In this document: positions 7,891 through 16,819 of the stretch, piece by piece | How positions within the stretch are numbered: the first letter of the stretch is position 1 | How the letters are laid out: each line of letters begins with the position of its first letter | Assembly (NCBI RefSeq): GCF_019458805.1 | Contig: NZ_JAIBOA010000001.1 | Span: 310,001-374,000 of the forward strand | Source: Actinomadura parmotrematis | GTDB lineage: Bacteria > Actinomycetota > Actinomycetes > Streptosporangiales > Streptosporangiaceae | Direction of reading: 5' to 3' | Length of the DNA stretch: 64,000 bases | Notes under the pieces: generated by a model | Databases searched by the model: none | What the model was told of the DNA's origin: nothing | The model's input: only the letters and a program-made list of their open reading frames with translations | Translations under genes and position numbers: made by a program

Positions 7891-9146
7891 GCCCCGTCCC
7901 TGGACAGATCCTCGCCGGCCTGCTCGGCCAGCGCCCACGCCCCGGCGAGCTGCGCGGCCGAGTCCACCGCCAGCACCCGCCACCCGCCGGCGCGCAGCAT
8001 CCGGGCCCGCTCGTCCGCCGCGCCGCCGCCGCCGACGGTGCGCACCAGCACCGCCACGTACGTGGCGGTGCCGCGCCGCGCCGCCGCGACCGCCCGCGCC
8101 TCCTCGGCGGTGAGCGCGCCGAACACCGCGACGACCAGGCCGTCGCCGTCACGGCCCCCCGACCCGCCGGAGCGGAGCGCGGCGAGGCCGGGGGTGAGGG
8201 CGCGGCCGGCGCCCGGCCGCACCACCGCGAGCGCGTCGAGGAGCTGCCCCTCGAAGGCGCCCTCGAACTCGCGGGACGCCGCGACCGCCTCGCCCGCGTC
8301 GGTGACGTAGCGGAGCCCCATCCCGGCCCGGCCGAGGTGCACCCCGACCGACGCGACGACCGCGACGGCCTGCTCGAAGGACGAGCCGGGCCCCTCGCCC
8401 GAGTGCGCGCCGCGCCGGGTGTCGAGCAGCAGCGTCCCGCTGCTCTGCCAGTGCTGCTCCTCGCGCCGCACCATGAGCTCGCCGCGCCGCGCCGTCGAGC
8501 GCCAGTGCACCCGCCGCAGGTCGTCGCCGTGCCGGTACTCGCGGGGCGCGATGTCGTCCTCGCCGGCGCTCGCCACCGTCCGCGCGACGCTGTCGCCGCC
8601 GCCGGTCCAGGCGCCGCTGAGGCGGCTCGCCGGCAGCGCGACGATCGGCGGCGTCACCGTCAGGGTGTCCGACAGGCTGAACGAGCGGACCAGCTCCACC
8701 ATCCCGAACGGGTCGGTGAGGCGCACGACGAGCGGCCCGACGCGGAACCGGCCGCGCACGTCCGAGCGGATCCGGTAGGCCAGCTCGCGCGACCCGCGCG
8801 GCTCGATCCGGTCCAGCACGAACCGGGCCCGGCCGCCGAGGGTGTAGGGGACCTTGTCCTCCACCATCAGCAGGCCGCTCGGCAGCCGCGACACGTTCTC
8901 CAGCCGCAGGTCCACCCGCGACTCGTGGCCGACCGGCAGCCGCGACGGCTCCAGCCGGCGGGCGCAGGCGAGCCGGTAGCGCGTCCGCGACACCGCGAGC
9001 GTGCAGAGCAGCGGCAGCGCCAGCACCAGCACGCCCGCGCGCAGCAGGTCGCGCTCGCCGAGGACGACGGCGCACACGATCGCGGTGCAGCCGGCGGCCA
9101 CGAACGACCGGCCGCGGGTGGTCAGGCCGGCCAGCGCTCTTCTCAC
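7887..9146 (-). CDS. DUF58 domain protein
   Basis: 419 residues with two N-terminal transmembrane helices (about residues 11-48), a beta-rich middle and the DUF58 signature REYRHGDDLRRVHWRSTARR followed by GELMVRREEQ. A von Willebrand-like tail follows the signature. DUF58 proteins accompany MoxR ATPases and are thought to be chaperoned by them. The GTG start is 10 nt after the MoxR stop and its stop is coupled to the transglutaminase gene. Confidence 0.9.
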   Translation of the reverse strand: MRRALAGLTTRGRSFVAAGCTAIVCAVVLGERDLLRAGVLVLALPLLCTLAVSRTRYRLACARRLEPSRLPVGHESRVDLRLENVSRLPSGLLMVEDKVPYTLGGRARFVLDRIEPRGSRELAYRIRSDVRGRFRVGPLVVRLTDPFGMVELVRSFSLSDTLTVTPPIVALPASRLSGAWTGGGDSVARTVASAGEDDIAPREYRHGDDLRRVHWRSTARRGELMVRREEQHWQSSGTLLLDTRRGAHSGEGPGSSFEQAVAVVASVGVHLGRAGMGLRYVTDAGEAVAASREFEGAFEGQLLDALAVVRPGAGRALTPGLAALRSGGSGGRDGDGLVVAVFGALTAEEARAVAAARRGTATYVAVLVRTVGGGGAADERARMLRAGGWRVLAVDSAAQLAGAWALAEQAGEDLSRDGA

Positions 9147-9156
9147 GGGCGGGGGG

Positions 9157-10200
9157 TCACTTCCTGGGGGAGGGCAGGGGCAGCCGGTTGACGAGCTCGG
9201 TCACCACCTGCTCGGGGCGCCGCCGCTCCACCTGCGCCTCGGCGGTCGGCAGCAGGCGGTGGGCGAGGACGGGGACGGCCAGCTCCTTCAGGTCGTCGGG
9301 GCGCACGTAGTCGCGGCCGCCGAGCGCCGCCCACGCCCGCGCCGCCCGCACCAGGTGCAGCGTCGCGCGGGGGGAGGCGCCGAGCCGCAGCTCGGGGTGC
9401 TTGCGGGTCGCGGTGACCAGCTCGATCGCGTACTGGCGGACGGCGGGGGCGACGTGCTGCTCGCGCACCACCTGGGCGAGGTCGCGGACGTCGCCGGCGT
9501 GCGCGACCGGCCGCAGGTCGTCCAGCGGGGACGAGCTGCCGTGCGCGTCGAGCATCTCCAGCTCGGCGGCCGGGTCGGGGTAGCCCATCGAGATGCGCGC
9601 GGTGAACCGGTCGCGCTGCGCCTCGGGCAGCGGGTAGGTCCCCTCCATCTCGACCGGGTTCTGGGTGGCGATCACCATGAACGGCCCGTCCAGCGGGTAG
9701 GTGACGCCGTCCACGGTGACCTGGCGCTCCTCCATGCACTCCAGCAGCGCCGACTGCGTCTTCGGGGACGCCCGGTTGATCTCGTCGCCGACGACCAGGT
9801 TGGCGAAGACCGGCCCCGGCTTGAACTCGAACTCGCGCAGCTCCTGATTGTAGGCGCTCACGCCGGTGATGTCGCTCGGCAGCAGGTCGGGGGTGAACTG
9901 CACGCGCCGCACCGAGCAGTCGATGGACCGGGCGAGGGCCTTGGCCAGCATCGTCTTGCCGACGCCGGGCACGTCCTCGATGAGCAGGTGCCCCTCGGCG
10001 AGCAGCACCGCGAGCGCGAGGCGCACCACCCGGGGCTTGCCCTCGATGACCGACTCGACCGCCTCCCGGACGGCGCCCGCGACCTCCGCGAGCCCGGCCA
10101 GCCCGGCGGGGCGCTCCGCGCCCGGCTCGGGGCCGCGCGGAGCCGGGAGACGCCCGGTCTCGGTGTACGGCTCGCCGCCGCCGTGCGTGCCAACTGCCAC
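9157..10200 (-). CDS. MoxR-family AAA+ ATPase
   Basis: 347 residues. Walker A is EDVPGVGKTMLAKALA, Walker B is NLVVGDEINRASPKTQSALL, sensor 1 is FMVIATQNPVEMEGTYPLPEAQRDRF, and a C-terminal lid ends RRPEQVVTELVNRLPLP. MoxR ATPases act as chaperones that mature or activate partners encoded alongside, here DUF58 and transglutaminase. GTG 10200 is preferred to the TTG at 10206 because AGGAGG sits 7 nt upstream of the GTG. It is transcribed divergently from mraZ. Confidence 0.93.
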   Translation of the reverse strand: MAVGTHGGGEPYTETGRLPAPRGPEPGAERPAGLAGLAEVAGAVREAVESVIEGKPRVVRLALAVLLAEGHLLIEDVPGVGKTMLAKALARSIDCSVRRVQFTPDLLPSDITGVSAYNQELREFEFKPGPVFANLVVGDEINRASPKTQSALLECMEERQVTVDGVTYPLDGPFMVIATQNPVEMEGTYPLPEAQRDRFTARISMGYPDPAAELEMLDAHGSSSPLDDLRPVAHAGDVRDLAQVVREQHVAPAVRQYAIELVTATRKHPELRLGASPRATLHLVRAARAWAALGGRDYVRPDDLKELAVPVLAHRLLPTAEAQVERRRPEQVVTELVNRLPLPSPRK

Positions 10201-10565
10201 CAGCAACCCTCCTCAGCCGTCCGGTCCGCCACCGGCCGGTCGCCCCGGCGGGACGCGGCGCGCCGGGGGGCGCCTGCGCGCCCCGCCCCGTGCGCGCTGC
10301 CCGCGCGCCCTACCCCAACAGACAGTACGTCGTCGCGGCTCCCGTTGTGATGTTCAAGGGGAACGGGAGCCCATTGTGCTGTACGCGGGCGCCCGCCGCC
10401 GTCCCGCCCGGGACCGGCGGGACGGCGCACGGGACGGCCCGGCGGCGGGCGCCCGGCGGGCCGGCCGCGGCACGCGGCGCGCCCCGCGATCAACCCCACT
10501 CCGCACCACCCGTTCTGACCTGCGAAAACGCGGACGATCACGTCCGGCGCGCCGGGTTTTCCTGG

Positions 10566-10593
10566 TTGACGGTGGGGAAGAGTGGAGTAGAGT
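10566..10593 (+). promoter_or_regulatory. Sigma-70-type promoter of the dcw cluster
   Basis: TTGACG (10566-10571) and TAGAGT (10588-10593) are separated by 16 nt and lie about 50 nt before mraZ. The MraZ-box array starts inside the spacer, so repressor bound there would block the polymerase. The rest of 10201-10565 is GC-rich without a gene; I see no other clear signal there. Confidence 0.6.
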
Positions 10594-10606
10594 GGGGCGC
10601 CGTGGG
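10572..10606 (+). promoter_or_regulatory. MraZ-box array (four GTGGR repeats at 10-nt spacing)
   Basis: GTGGG at 10572, GTGGA at 10582, GTGGG at 10592 and GTGGG at 10602 recur with an exact 10-nt period. Established MraZ operators are short TGGG-type direct repeats spaced by 5 nt in front of mraZ. The position across and just downstream of the -10 fits autorepression of the dcw cluster. Confidence 0.75.
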
Positions 10607-10644
10607 GGAGCAGCGGCGCCCCCGCGGCGCGGGAGGTGGGTCAT

Positions 10645-11076
10645 GTGTTCCTCGGCACCCATACCCCGCGCCTCGACGACAAGGGACGACTGTTCCTGCC
10701 GGCGAAGTATCGCGAGGAGCTGTCGGGGGGCTTGGTGATCACGAAGGGCCAGGAGCGCTGCCTGTACGTCTTCCCCATGGCGGAGTTCCAGCGCATCACC
10801 GAGGCCCTGCGCACGGCCCCCGTCACCGAACGGGCGGTGCGCGCCTACAGCCGCGTCTTCTTCGCCTCCGCCTCCGACGAGGTCCCCGACAAGCAGGGCC
10901 GCATCACGATCCCCGCGCCGCTGCGCGCCTACGCGGGCCTGCGGCGCGACTGCACCGTCATCGGGGCCAACACCCGTCTGGAGATCTGGGACTCCCGGGC
11001 CTGGGAGGTCTACCTCGAGCAGGAGGAGCCGGCGTTCGCCGACGTCTCCGAGGAGGTGTTGCCCGGGATCCTGTGA
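10645..11076 (+). CDS. mraZ: Transcriptional regulator MraZ
   Basis: 143 residues with two SpoVT/AbrB-like MraZ halves: [20 protein letters not shown] at the N-terminus and [29 protein letters not shown] in the second half. MraZ binds direct repeats in its own promoter and controls division and cell-wall genes. GTG 10645 is chosen over GTG 10636 because GGGAGG lies 8 nt upstream and the protein then begins at the family N-terminus. It is first in the dcw cluster. Confidence 0.95.
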   Translation: MFLGTHTPRLDDKGRLFLPAKYREELSGGLVITKGQERCLYVFPMAEFQRITEALRTAPVTERAVRAYSRVFFASASDEVPDKQGRITIPAPLRAYAGLRRDCTVIGANTRLEIWDSRAWEVYLEQEEPAFADVSEEVLPGIL

Positions 11077-11320
11077 ACCACCGGCCGGCAGTGACCGGCC
11101 CCGGCCCACGTTCGGCCAGGTCTCCAGCCGCTCTCCGAGCCCTCTGGCGCAGCTTCCCCGGTGCCAGACGGCGACCCCCCGCGTCGCGTACGCGGAGCAC
11201 TTCCTGCGGGCAGCGGATGGGGACCTGGCCGGGCGAGGCCGCCGGCCGCGCCGGGGACGCGCGCGGATCCGGCGATGCCACGCATACCGCGAGCACTGTG
11301 GCGTTGCAAGGGGGTGAACC

Positions 11321-12373
11321 ATGACCGTGGGCGACCACGCCGGGCGCGACCGCGCCGGCGCGCACGACGGCCCGTACGACGGCCCGCCGGACGGCGGCGC
11401 GGCCGGTCCCGAGGGGACCGGGCTGCACGTGCCCGTCCTGCTGGACCGCGTCCTGGAGCTGCTCGGCCCCGCGGTCGACCGCGTCACCGGACGCGCCCCC
11501 GTCTACCTCGACGGCACCCTCGGCATGGGCGGCCACGCCGCCGCGATGCTCGCCGCGCACCCCACGCTGCGCCTCGTCGGCCTCGACCGCGACACCACCG
11601 CGCTGGAGCGCTCCGCGCGGCGCCTCGCCCCCTTCGGCGACCGCGTCACCCTCGTGCACGCCGTGTACGACGAGGTGACCGACGTGCTCGCCCGCCTCGG
11701 CGTGGACCGCGTCGACGCCGCGCTGTTCGACCTCGGCGTCTCCTCCCCGCAGCTCGACGAGGGCGACCGCGGCTTCGCCTACTCCTACGACGCGCCGCTG
11801 GACATGCGGATGGACCGCACCCAGCCGCTCACCGCGGCCGACGTCGTCAACACCTACCCGCCCGGCGAGATCGCCCGGGTGCTCCGCGAGTACGGCGAGG
11901 AGCGCTTCGCGCAGCGGATCGCCGGCGCGATCGCCCGCGAGCGCGAGCGCGCCCCGCTCACCTCCACCCTCCGCCTCGCCGAGCTGGTGCGCACCGCGAT
12001 CCCCGCCGCGACGCGCCGCACCGGCGGCAACCCCGCCAAGCGCACCTTCCAGGCGCTGCGCATCGAGGTGAACGGCGAGCTGGAGATCTGGCGGCGGGCG
12101 CTGCCCGCCGCGCTGGACGCGCTCCCCGTCGGCGGCCGCCTCGTGGTGCTGTCCTACCACTCGCTGGAGGACCGCATCACCAAGCAGGAGCTGGCCGCCC
12201 TCGCGGCCGACACGACCCCGCCCGGACTGCCCGTCCCGCTGCCCGAGCACGCGCCGTACCTGCGGCTGCTCGTGCGGGGGGCCGAGCTGCCCACCGAAGA
12301 CGAGACCACGACCAACCCACGGGCCGGATCGGTGCGGCTCCGCGCCGCCGAGCGCGTCCGGGAGGCGACATGA
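11321..12373 (+). CDS. rsmH: 16S rRNA (cytosine-1402-N4)-methyltransferase
   Basis: 350 residues. After a 35-residue Gly/Asp-rich extension come [13 protein letters not shown], the SAM motif [54 protein letters not shown] and the late signature [17 protein letters not shown]...[12 protein letters not shown]. It methylates C1402 of 16S rRNA. ATG 11321 has AGGGGGTG upstream. The 244-nt gap after mraZ holds no gene that I can support. Its stop overlaps ftsL (ATGA). Confidence 0.96.
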   Translation: MTVGDHAGRDRAGAHDGPYDGPPDGGAAGPEGTGLHVPVLLDRVLELLGPAVDRVTGRAPVYLDGTLGMGGHAAAMLAAHPTLRLVGLDRDTTALERSARRLAPFGDRVTLVHAVYDEVTDVLARLGVDRVDAALFDLGVSSPQLDEGDRGFAYSYDAPLDMRMDRTQPLTAADVVNTYPPGEIARVLREYGEERFAQRIAGAIARERERAPLTSTLRLAELVRTAIPAATRRTGGNPAKRTFQALRIEVNGELEIWRRALPAALDALPVGGRLVVLSYHSLEDRITKQELAALAADTTPPGLPVPLPEHAPYLRLLVRGAELPTEDETTTNPRAGSVRLRAAERVREAT

Positions 12374-13089
12374 CGACGGCGAAGGCGCCGGGGTCCAAGG
12401 GCGCGGGCACGGTGCAGGGCGGCCGGTCCGGCGCCGCGCAGCGCGCCCGCGGCGCCGCGCCGCGGGCGCGGACCGGCGCGGCCCCGAAGCCGCCCGCCGA
12501 GAAGGCGCCGGCCAAGCGGGCACCGGCGAGGACGGCACCGGCCAAGGCGGCGGCCGAGAAGCCGCCGGCCAAGGCCGCGGCCACGGCATCGGCGAAGAAG
12601 GCCCGGCCCGGCCCGGCCGCGAGCGGGAAGGCGCGGGCGGCGGCTCCGGCCGCCGGCCGGATGCGGCACGGCGCGCCGCCGCGCGCGCCGTTCGTGCTGC
12701 TCATCATCGCGCTGCTCGGCGGCGCGCTGGTGAGCCTCCTGCTGCTGAACACCGTCCTCGCCGAGGACGCCTTCACCCTCAGCCGCCTCCAGCAGAACAA
12801 CAAGCTGCTCGGCCAGCAGAAGCAGGGCCTCCAGGAGGAGATCGCGCGGGAGGAGGCGCCCGGCCGCCTCGACCAGAAGGCGCGGGCCCTCGGCATGACC
12901 AAGCCCGACCGGCTCGCCTTCTGGGACGGCGCCGGCAACCGCGCGATCGGCGGCCCGGTCCGGCCGGTGCCGAACGCCGCGGCGGCGTCGGCCGGCGCGG
13001 CGGGCGTGCTCGGCATCCCCGGCGCGATCGTGCCGGGCGACGGCGTCCCGGCCGTCCCGGGCGGCGGAGCGGGGGCCGGCACCCCGTGA
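12370..13089 (+). CDS. ftsL: FtsL-like septum protein with long basic N-terminal tail
   Basis: 239 residues. It has a cytoplasmic tail of about 107 residues made almost only of Ala, Lys, Pro, Arg and Gly, a single transmembrane helix (about 108-129), then an extracytoplasmic coiled-coil [39 protein letters not shown], and a Gly/Ala/Pro tail. Topology, coiled coil, small size and position between rsmH and ftsI identify FtsL, which bridges FtsQ and FtsI/FtsW. Family tails are usually shorter. Sequence identity to known FtsL is not expected to be high. Confidence 0.85.
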   Translation: MTTAKAPGSKGAGTVQGGRSGAAQRARGAAPRARTGAAPKPPAEKAPAKRAPARTAPAKAAAEKPPAKAAATASAKKARPGPAASGKARAAAPAAGRMRHGAPPRAPFVLLIIALLGGALVSLLLLNTVLAEDAFTLSRLQQNNKLLGQQKQGLQEEIAREEAPGRLDQKARALGMTKPDRLAFWDGAGNRAIGGPVRPVPNAAAASAGAAGVLGIPGAIVPGDGVPAVPGGGAGAGTP

Positions 13090-13150
13090 CCGGCCCGGTG
13101 GGAGCGAGCAGGGCGAACGCGGCGGCGGGCGCGGTGACGGGGGAGGCGGC

Positions 13151-15190
13151 GTGACCAAGCGTCCGGCGGGGCCGCCGGGCGGCCGCGGCCGCAAGGGCTC
13201 GGCGGGCCGGGAGGACCTCAGCGGCCCGGGCGCGGCGCGCGCGCCCGGGCGCCCCAGTGGCGGCACCTCCTCCCGGTCCCCGGGCGGCCCGGCCGCGCGG
13301 CGGCAGGGCCGCCCGGCGCGCTCCGGCGCCGTGCCCCCGCCGCGCGGATCGGCCAAGGGCGCGCCGCGCCCGCCGCAGGGCGGCACCCGCACCGCGACGC
13401 GCCCGGCGGCGCGCCCCGCGCCGCCGCGCCGCCCGCCGCGGCCGCGCGTCCCGTTCCGGCGCCGCGACCCCATGAAGCGGCTCAACGTGACGCTCCTCGC
13501 GATCGCGTTCGTGCTGTCGCTGTTCGCCGGCCGCCTCGTCCAGCTCCAGACCATCGAGTCCGGCCAGTACAGCGAGGAGGCCCGCAAGCAGCGGCTGCGC
13601 GAGATCACGCTGCCCGCCGTCCGCGGCGACATCACCGACGCGCAGGGCAACGCGCTCGCGATGACGGTCGAGGCGCGCGGCGTCTACGCCGACCCGAGCG
13701 TGATCAAGCCGGCGAAGCGGCAGGCCATCGTGGACGCGCTCGCGCCGATGCTCGGCCTGGAACCGGCGTTCGTGCTGCGCGCGGTGTCGGAGCCGAAGTC
13801 CCAGTACGAGGTCCTCGCCCACGGCGTCCGCCCCGACCAGGCGCGCCTCGTCATGGGGCTGAAGTTCACCGGCATCGGCGTCGAGCCCGAGTACCGGCGG
13901 GTGTACCCGGCGGGGTCGCTCGCCGCGGGCGTCGTCGGGTTCGTCAACGCCGCCGGGGAGGGCGGCGCCGGGCTGGAGAGCTCCATGGACAAGCTGCTCG
14001 CGGGCCGCAGCGGCTCGCAGCGCGTGGAGATCAGCCCCGACGGGCAGCAGATCCCGATGGGCGAGGACCAGACCAAGCCGTCGGTGCCCGGCCGCGGCGT
14101 CCGCCTCACCCTGATGCGCGACATCCAGTACAAGGCCGAGCAGGCCATCGCCAAGCAGGTGAAGGCGACCGGGGCGCGCAGCGGCAGCGTCATCGTCATG
14201 GACCCGCGCAACGGGCAGCTCCTCGCCCTCGCCACCGCGCCCGGCTACGACCCGAACCAGTACGGCCGCTCGAACTCGGCGACGTGGGGCAGCCCCGTCG
14301 TGCAGGAGGCGTACGAGCCGGGCAGCACCGGCAAGGTCCTCACCGCGGCGGCGGTGCTGGAGAAGGGCGGCGTCACGCCCGCCACGCCGTTCCTCGTCCG
14401 CGACCACATCGTCGAGGGCCCACGCACCTTCCACGACTCGCACCCGCACGCGCCCGAGCGGCTGACGTTCGCGGGCGTGCTCGCCAAGTCCAGCAACGTC
14501 GGCACCATCATGGCGAGCAAGACCATCACCCAGGACACGCTGTACCGGTTCCTGCGCGACTTCGGTTTCGGCCAGAAGACCGGAATCGGCCTGCCCGGCG
14601 AAACGCCCGGCCTGCTGAACGCGCCGTCGAAGTGGTCGGGCACCGACCGCTACCCGATCGCGTTCGGCCAGTCGGTGTCGGTCAACGCCGTCCAGATGGC
14701 CAGCGTGTACGCCACGATCGCCAACGGCGGCGTGCGGGTCGCGCCGACCCTGGTCGCCGGCACCGTCTCCGAGGACGGCGCGTTCACGCCCGCCAAGGCG
14801 CCCGCGAGCCGGCGCGTCGTCAGCGCGGCGACGGCGCGCCAGATCAGCGACATGCTGGAGGGCGTGGCGACCGTCGAGGGCACCGCCCCGAAGGCGCGGA
14901 TCGAGGGCTACCGCGTCGCGGGCAAGACCGGCACCGCCGAGATCGTCAACCCGTCCTGCGGCTGCTACAAGGGCGGCGGCTGGACGTCGTCGTTCGCCGG
15001 GTTCGCGCCCGCCGACGACCCGCAGCTCGTCGTGCAGGTCGTGCTGCAGCACCCGACGAAGGGCAGCCACCTCGGCGGGGACATCGCCGCGCCGGTGTTC
15101 AAGGACGTGATGACGTCGGCGCTCGCGACCCGTAAAGTGCCGCCCACCGGAAGCAAGGCGCCGGCCGTCCAGATCTACGCGCGGGACTGA
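13151..15190 (+). CDS. ftsI: Penicillin-binding protein FtsI (septal transpeptidase)
   Basis: 679 residues. A cytoplasmic Arg/Gly/Pro-rich tail of about 107 residues precedes the membrane anchor LNVTLLAIAFVLSLFAGRLV; a class B PBP dimerisation domain and the transpeptidase domain follow. Active-site motifs are Ser392 in EPGSTGK (SxxK), Ser447-Ser-Asn (SxN) and Lys592-Thr-Gly. It crosslinks septal peptidoglycan with FtsW. GTG 13151 has GGGAGG just upstream. No PASTA domain is present. Confidence 0.96.
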   Translation: MTKRPAGPPGGRGRKGSAGREDLSGPGAARAPGRPSGGTSSRSPGGPAARRQGRPARSGAVPPPRGSAKGAPRPPQGGTRTATRPAARPAPPRRPPRPRVPFRRRDPMKRLNVTLLAIAFVLSLFAGRLVQLQTIESGQYSEEARKQRLREITLPAVRGDITDAQGNALAMTVEARGVYADPSVIKPAKRQAIVDALAPMLGLEPAFVLRAVSEPKSQYEVLAHGVRPDQARLVMGLKFTGIGVEPEYRRVYPAGSLAAGVVGFVNAAGEGGAGLESSMDKLLAGRSGSQRVEISPDGQQIPMGEDQTKPSVPGRGVRLTLMRDIQYKAEQAIAKQVKATGARSGSVIVMDPRNGQLLALATAPGYDPNQYGRSNSATWGSPVVQEAYEPGSTGKVLTAAAVLEKGGVTPATPFLVRDHIVEGPRTFHDSHPHAPERLTFAGVLAKSSNVGTIMASKTITQDTLYRFLRDFGFGQKTGIGLPGETPGLLNAPSKWSGTDRYPIAFGQSVSVNAVQMASVYATIANGGVRVAPTLVAGTVSEDGAFTPAKAPASRRVVSAATARQISDMLEGVATVEGTAPKARIEGYRVAGKTGTAEIVNPSCGCYKGGGWTSSFAGFAPADDPQLVVQVVLQHPTKGSHLGGDIAAPVFKDVMTSALATRKVPPTGSKAPAVQIYARD

Positions 15191-15200
15191 CCGTAACGAG

Positions 15201-15206
15201 TAATCT
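15201..15206 (+). promoter_or_regulatory. Candidate -10 element inside the dcw cluster, upstream of murE
   Basis: TAATCT lies 8 nt before GTG 15215, in an AT-richer patch unlike its surroundings. Transcription would start at or next to the GTG, giving a leaderless murE mRNA. No -35 match is visible. It supports the GTG 15215 start. Confidence 0.4.
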
Positions 15207-15214
15207 ACGTCGCC

Positions 15215-16819
15215 GTGAGCCCAGCATCCGCGCCTCAGCCGATCCCTTCCGCTCGTCCCGAAAGAAACGCCATGCGCCCGACGTCCACCCGGCCCCGGCC
15301 CCTGCCGGAGCTGGCGGCCCTGCTCGGCGCCGCCGTCTCCGGCGATCCCGGGGGCGTGCTCGTCAGCGGCATCACGCACGACTCGCGGGCGGTGCGGGAG
15401 GGCGACGTGTACGCGGCGCTGCCGGGGACCAGGACGCACGGCGCGCGCTTCGCGGCGCAGGCCGCCGCGGCGGGCGCGGCGGCGATCCTCACCGACCCCG
15501 CCGGGCTGGAGGAGGCGGCCGTCACCGGCCTGCCGGTGCTGTTCACCGAGGACGTCCGGGCGCTGCTCGGGCGCGCCGCGTCGTGGGTGTACGGCGACCC
15601 GGTGGAGGACCTGACGCTGATCGGCGTCACCGGCACCTCCGGCAAGACCACCACCGTGTACCTGCTGGAGGCCGGGCTGCGCGCCGCCGGCGGCCGCACC
15701 GGGGTGATCGGCACGGTGGAGATGCGCATCGGCGACCGCCGGGTGCCGAGCGCGCTCACCACGCCCGAGGCGACCGACCTGCACGCGCTGTTCGCGATGA
15801 TGCGCGAGCAGGGCGTCGGCGCCGCGGCGATGGAGGTGTCCAGCCACGCCCTCGTGCAGGGCCGGGTGGGCGGCGCCCGCTACGACGTCTCGATCTTCAG
15901 CAACCTGTCCCAGGACCACCTGGACTACCACCCGACGATGCAGGACTACTTCCTGGCGAAGGCCCGCCTGTTCACGCCGGAGTACACGCGCGTCGGCGTC
16001 GTCAACCTCGACGACCACCACGGCCGCGAGCTCCTGGAGATCGCCACGGTGCCGGTGACGACGTTCTCGGCGGCCGGCGACGCGGCGGCCGACTGGCGGG
16101 CCGAGGACGTGCGGCTCGGCGCCGACGGCAGCGTGTTCCGGGTCGTCGGGCCGGGCGGCATCGAGGCCGACGCCTCGGTCCGGCTGGCCGGCCCGTTCAA
16201 CGTCGCCAACGCGCTCGGCGCGATCGTGGCGCTGGTGGAGGCCGGCATCGCGCTGCAGACGGCCGTCGCGGGCGTCGGCTCGCTCGCCGGGGTGCCCGGC
16301 CGGCTGGAGCGGGTCGACGAGGGCCAGGACTTCGTGACGCTCGTCGACTACTCGCACAAGCCCGGCGCGGTCGAGGCGGTGCTGTCGGCGCTGCGGCCGG
16401 TCACCGAGGGCGACCTGGTGGTCGTCCTCGGCTGCGGCGGCGACCGCGACCGCGGCAAGCGCCCCCTGATGGGGGAGGCCGCGGCGCGCCTCGCCGACCG
16501 GGCGTACTTCACCAACGACAACCCGAGGTCGGAGGATCCCCTCGCGATCCTCGCCGCTATGGTCGAGGGCGGGCTGAAGGTCCCGCAGGCCGAGCGGGCG
16601 CACGTCGTGGTCGAGCCCGACCGGGCCGCCGCGATCGGCCTCGCCGTCGGCCGGGCCTCCCGCGGGGACGTCGTGGTCGTCGCGGGCAAGGGGCACGAGC
16701 AGGGACAGTACGTGGCCGGCGAGGTGCTGCCGTTCGACGACCGCGAGGTCGTCCGGGGGGAGCTGCGCCGCCGCGCCGCCGTGTCAACGGATGTGAGAGG
16801 GGACGGGACGCAGGCGTGA
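15215..16819 (+). CDS. murE: UDP-MurNAc-tripeptide synthetase, meso-DAP type
   Basis: 534 residues in the three-domain Mur ligase layout. The ATP loop is GVTGTSGKTTTVYLLEAGL, MurNAc-side residues lie in VSGITHDSRAVREGDVYAAL, and the specificity motif FTNDNPRSEDP carries the DNPR sequence of enzymes that add meso-diaminopimelate, so this organism should have meso-DAP peptidoglycan. GTG 15215 is used; ATG 15272 (MRPTSTRPRPLPELAALL) is an alternative. The stop overlaps murF. Confidence 0.95.
   Translation: MSPASAPQPIPSARPERNAMRPTSTRPRPLPELAALLGAAVSGDPGGVLVSGITHDSRAVREGDVYAALPGTRTHGARFAAQAAAAGAAAILTDPAGLEEAAVTGLPVLFTEDVRALLGRAASWVYGDPVEDLTLIGVTGTSGKTTTVYLLEAGLRAAGGRTGVIGTVEMRIGDRRVPSALTTPEATDLHALFAMMREQGVGAAAMEVSSHALVQGRVGGARYDVSIFSNLSQDHLDYHPTMQDYFLAKARLFTPEYTRVGVVNLDDHHGRELLEIATVPVTTFSAAGDAAADWRAEDVRLGADGSVFRVVGPGGIEADASVRLAGPFNVANALGAIVALVEAGIALQTAVAGVGSLAGVPGRLERVDEGQDFVTLVDYSHKPGAVEAVLSALRPVTEGDLVVVLGCGGDRDRGKRPLMGEAAARLADRAYFTNDNPRSEDPLAILAAMVEGGLKVPQAERAHVVVEPDRAAAIGLAVGRASRGDVVVVAGKGHEQGQYVAGEVLPFDDREVVRGELRRRAAVSTDVRGDGTQA

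Noticed and set aside
5347..8310. 987-codon plus-strand open frame across the transglutaminase operon
   Set aside because: Low-complexity Arg/Gly/Ala text opposite recognised minus-strand domains.
9001..10350. 449-codon plus-strand frame opposite moxR
   Set aside because: Antisense of a full AAA+ ATPase; no recognisable motif.
11077..11320. Small gene between mraZ and rsmH
   Set aside because: Open frames exist but lack ribosome-binding sites and protein-like composition; treated as untranslated gap.
12779..16696. 1305-codon minus-strand open frame across ftsL, ftsI and murE
   Set aside because: It is the antisense of three firm genes; composition is His/Arg/Val/Gly-rich from GC-biased third positions, with no domain.
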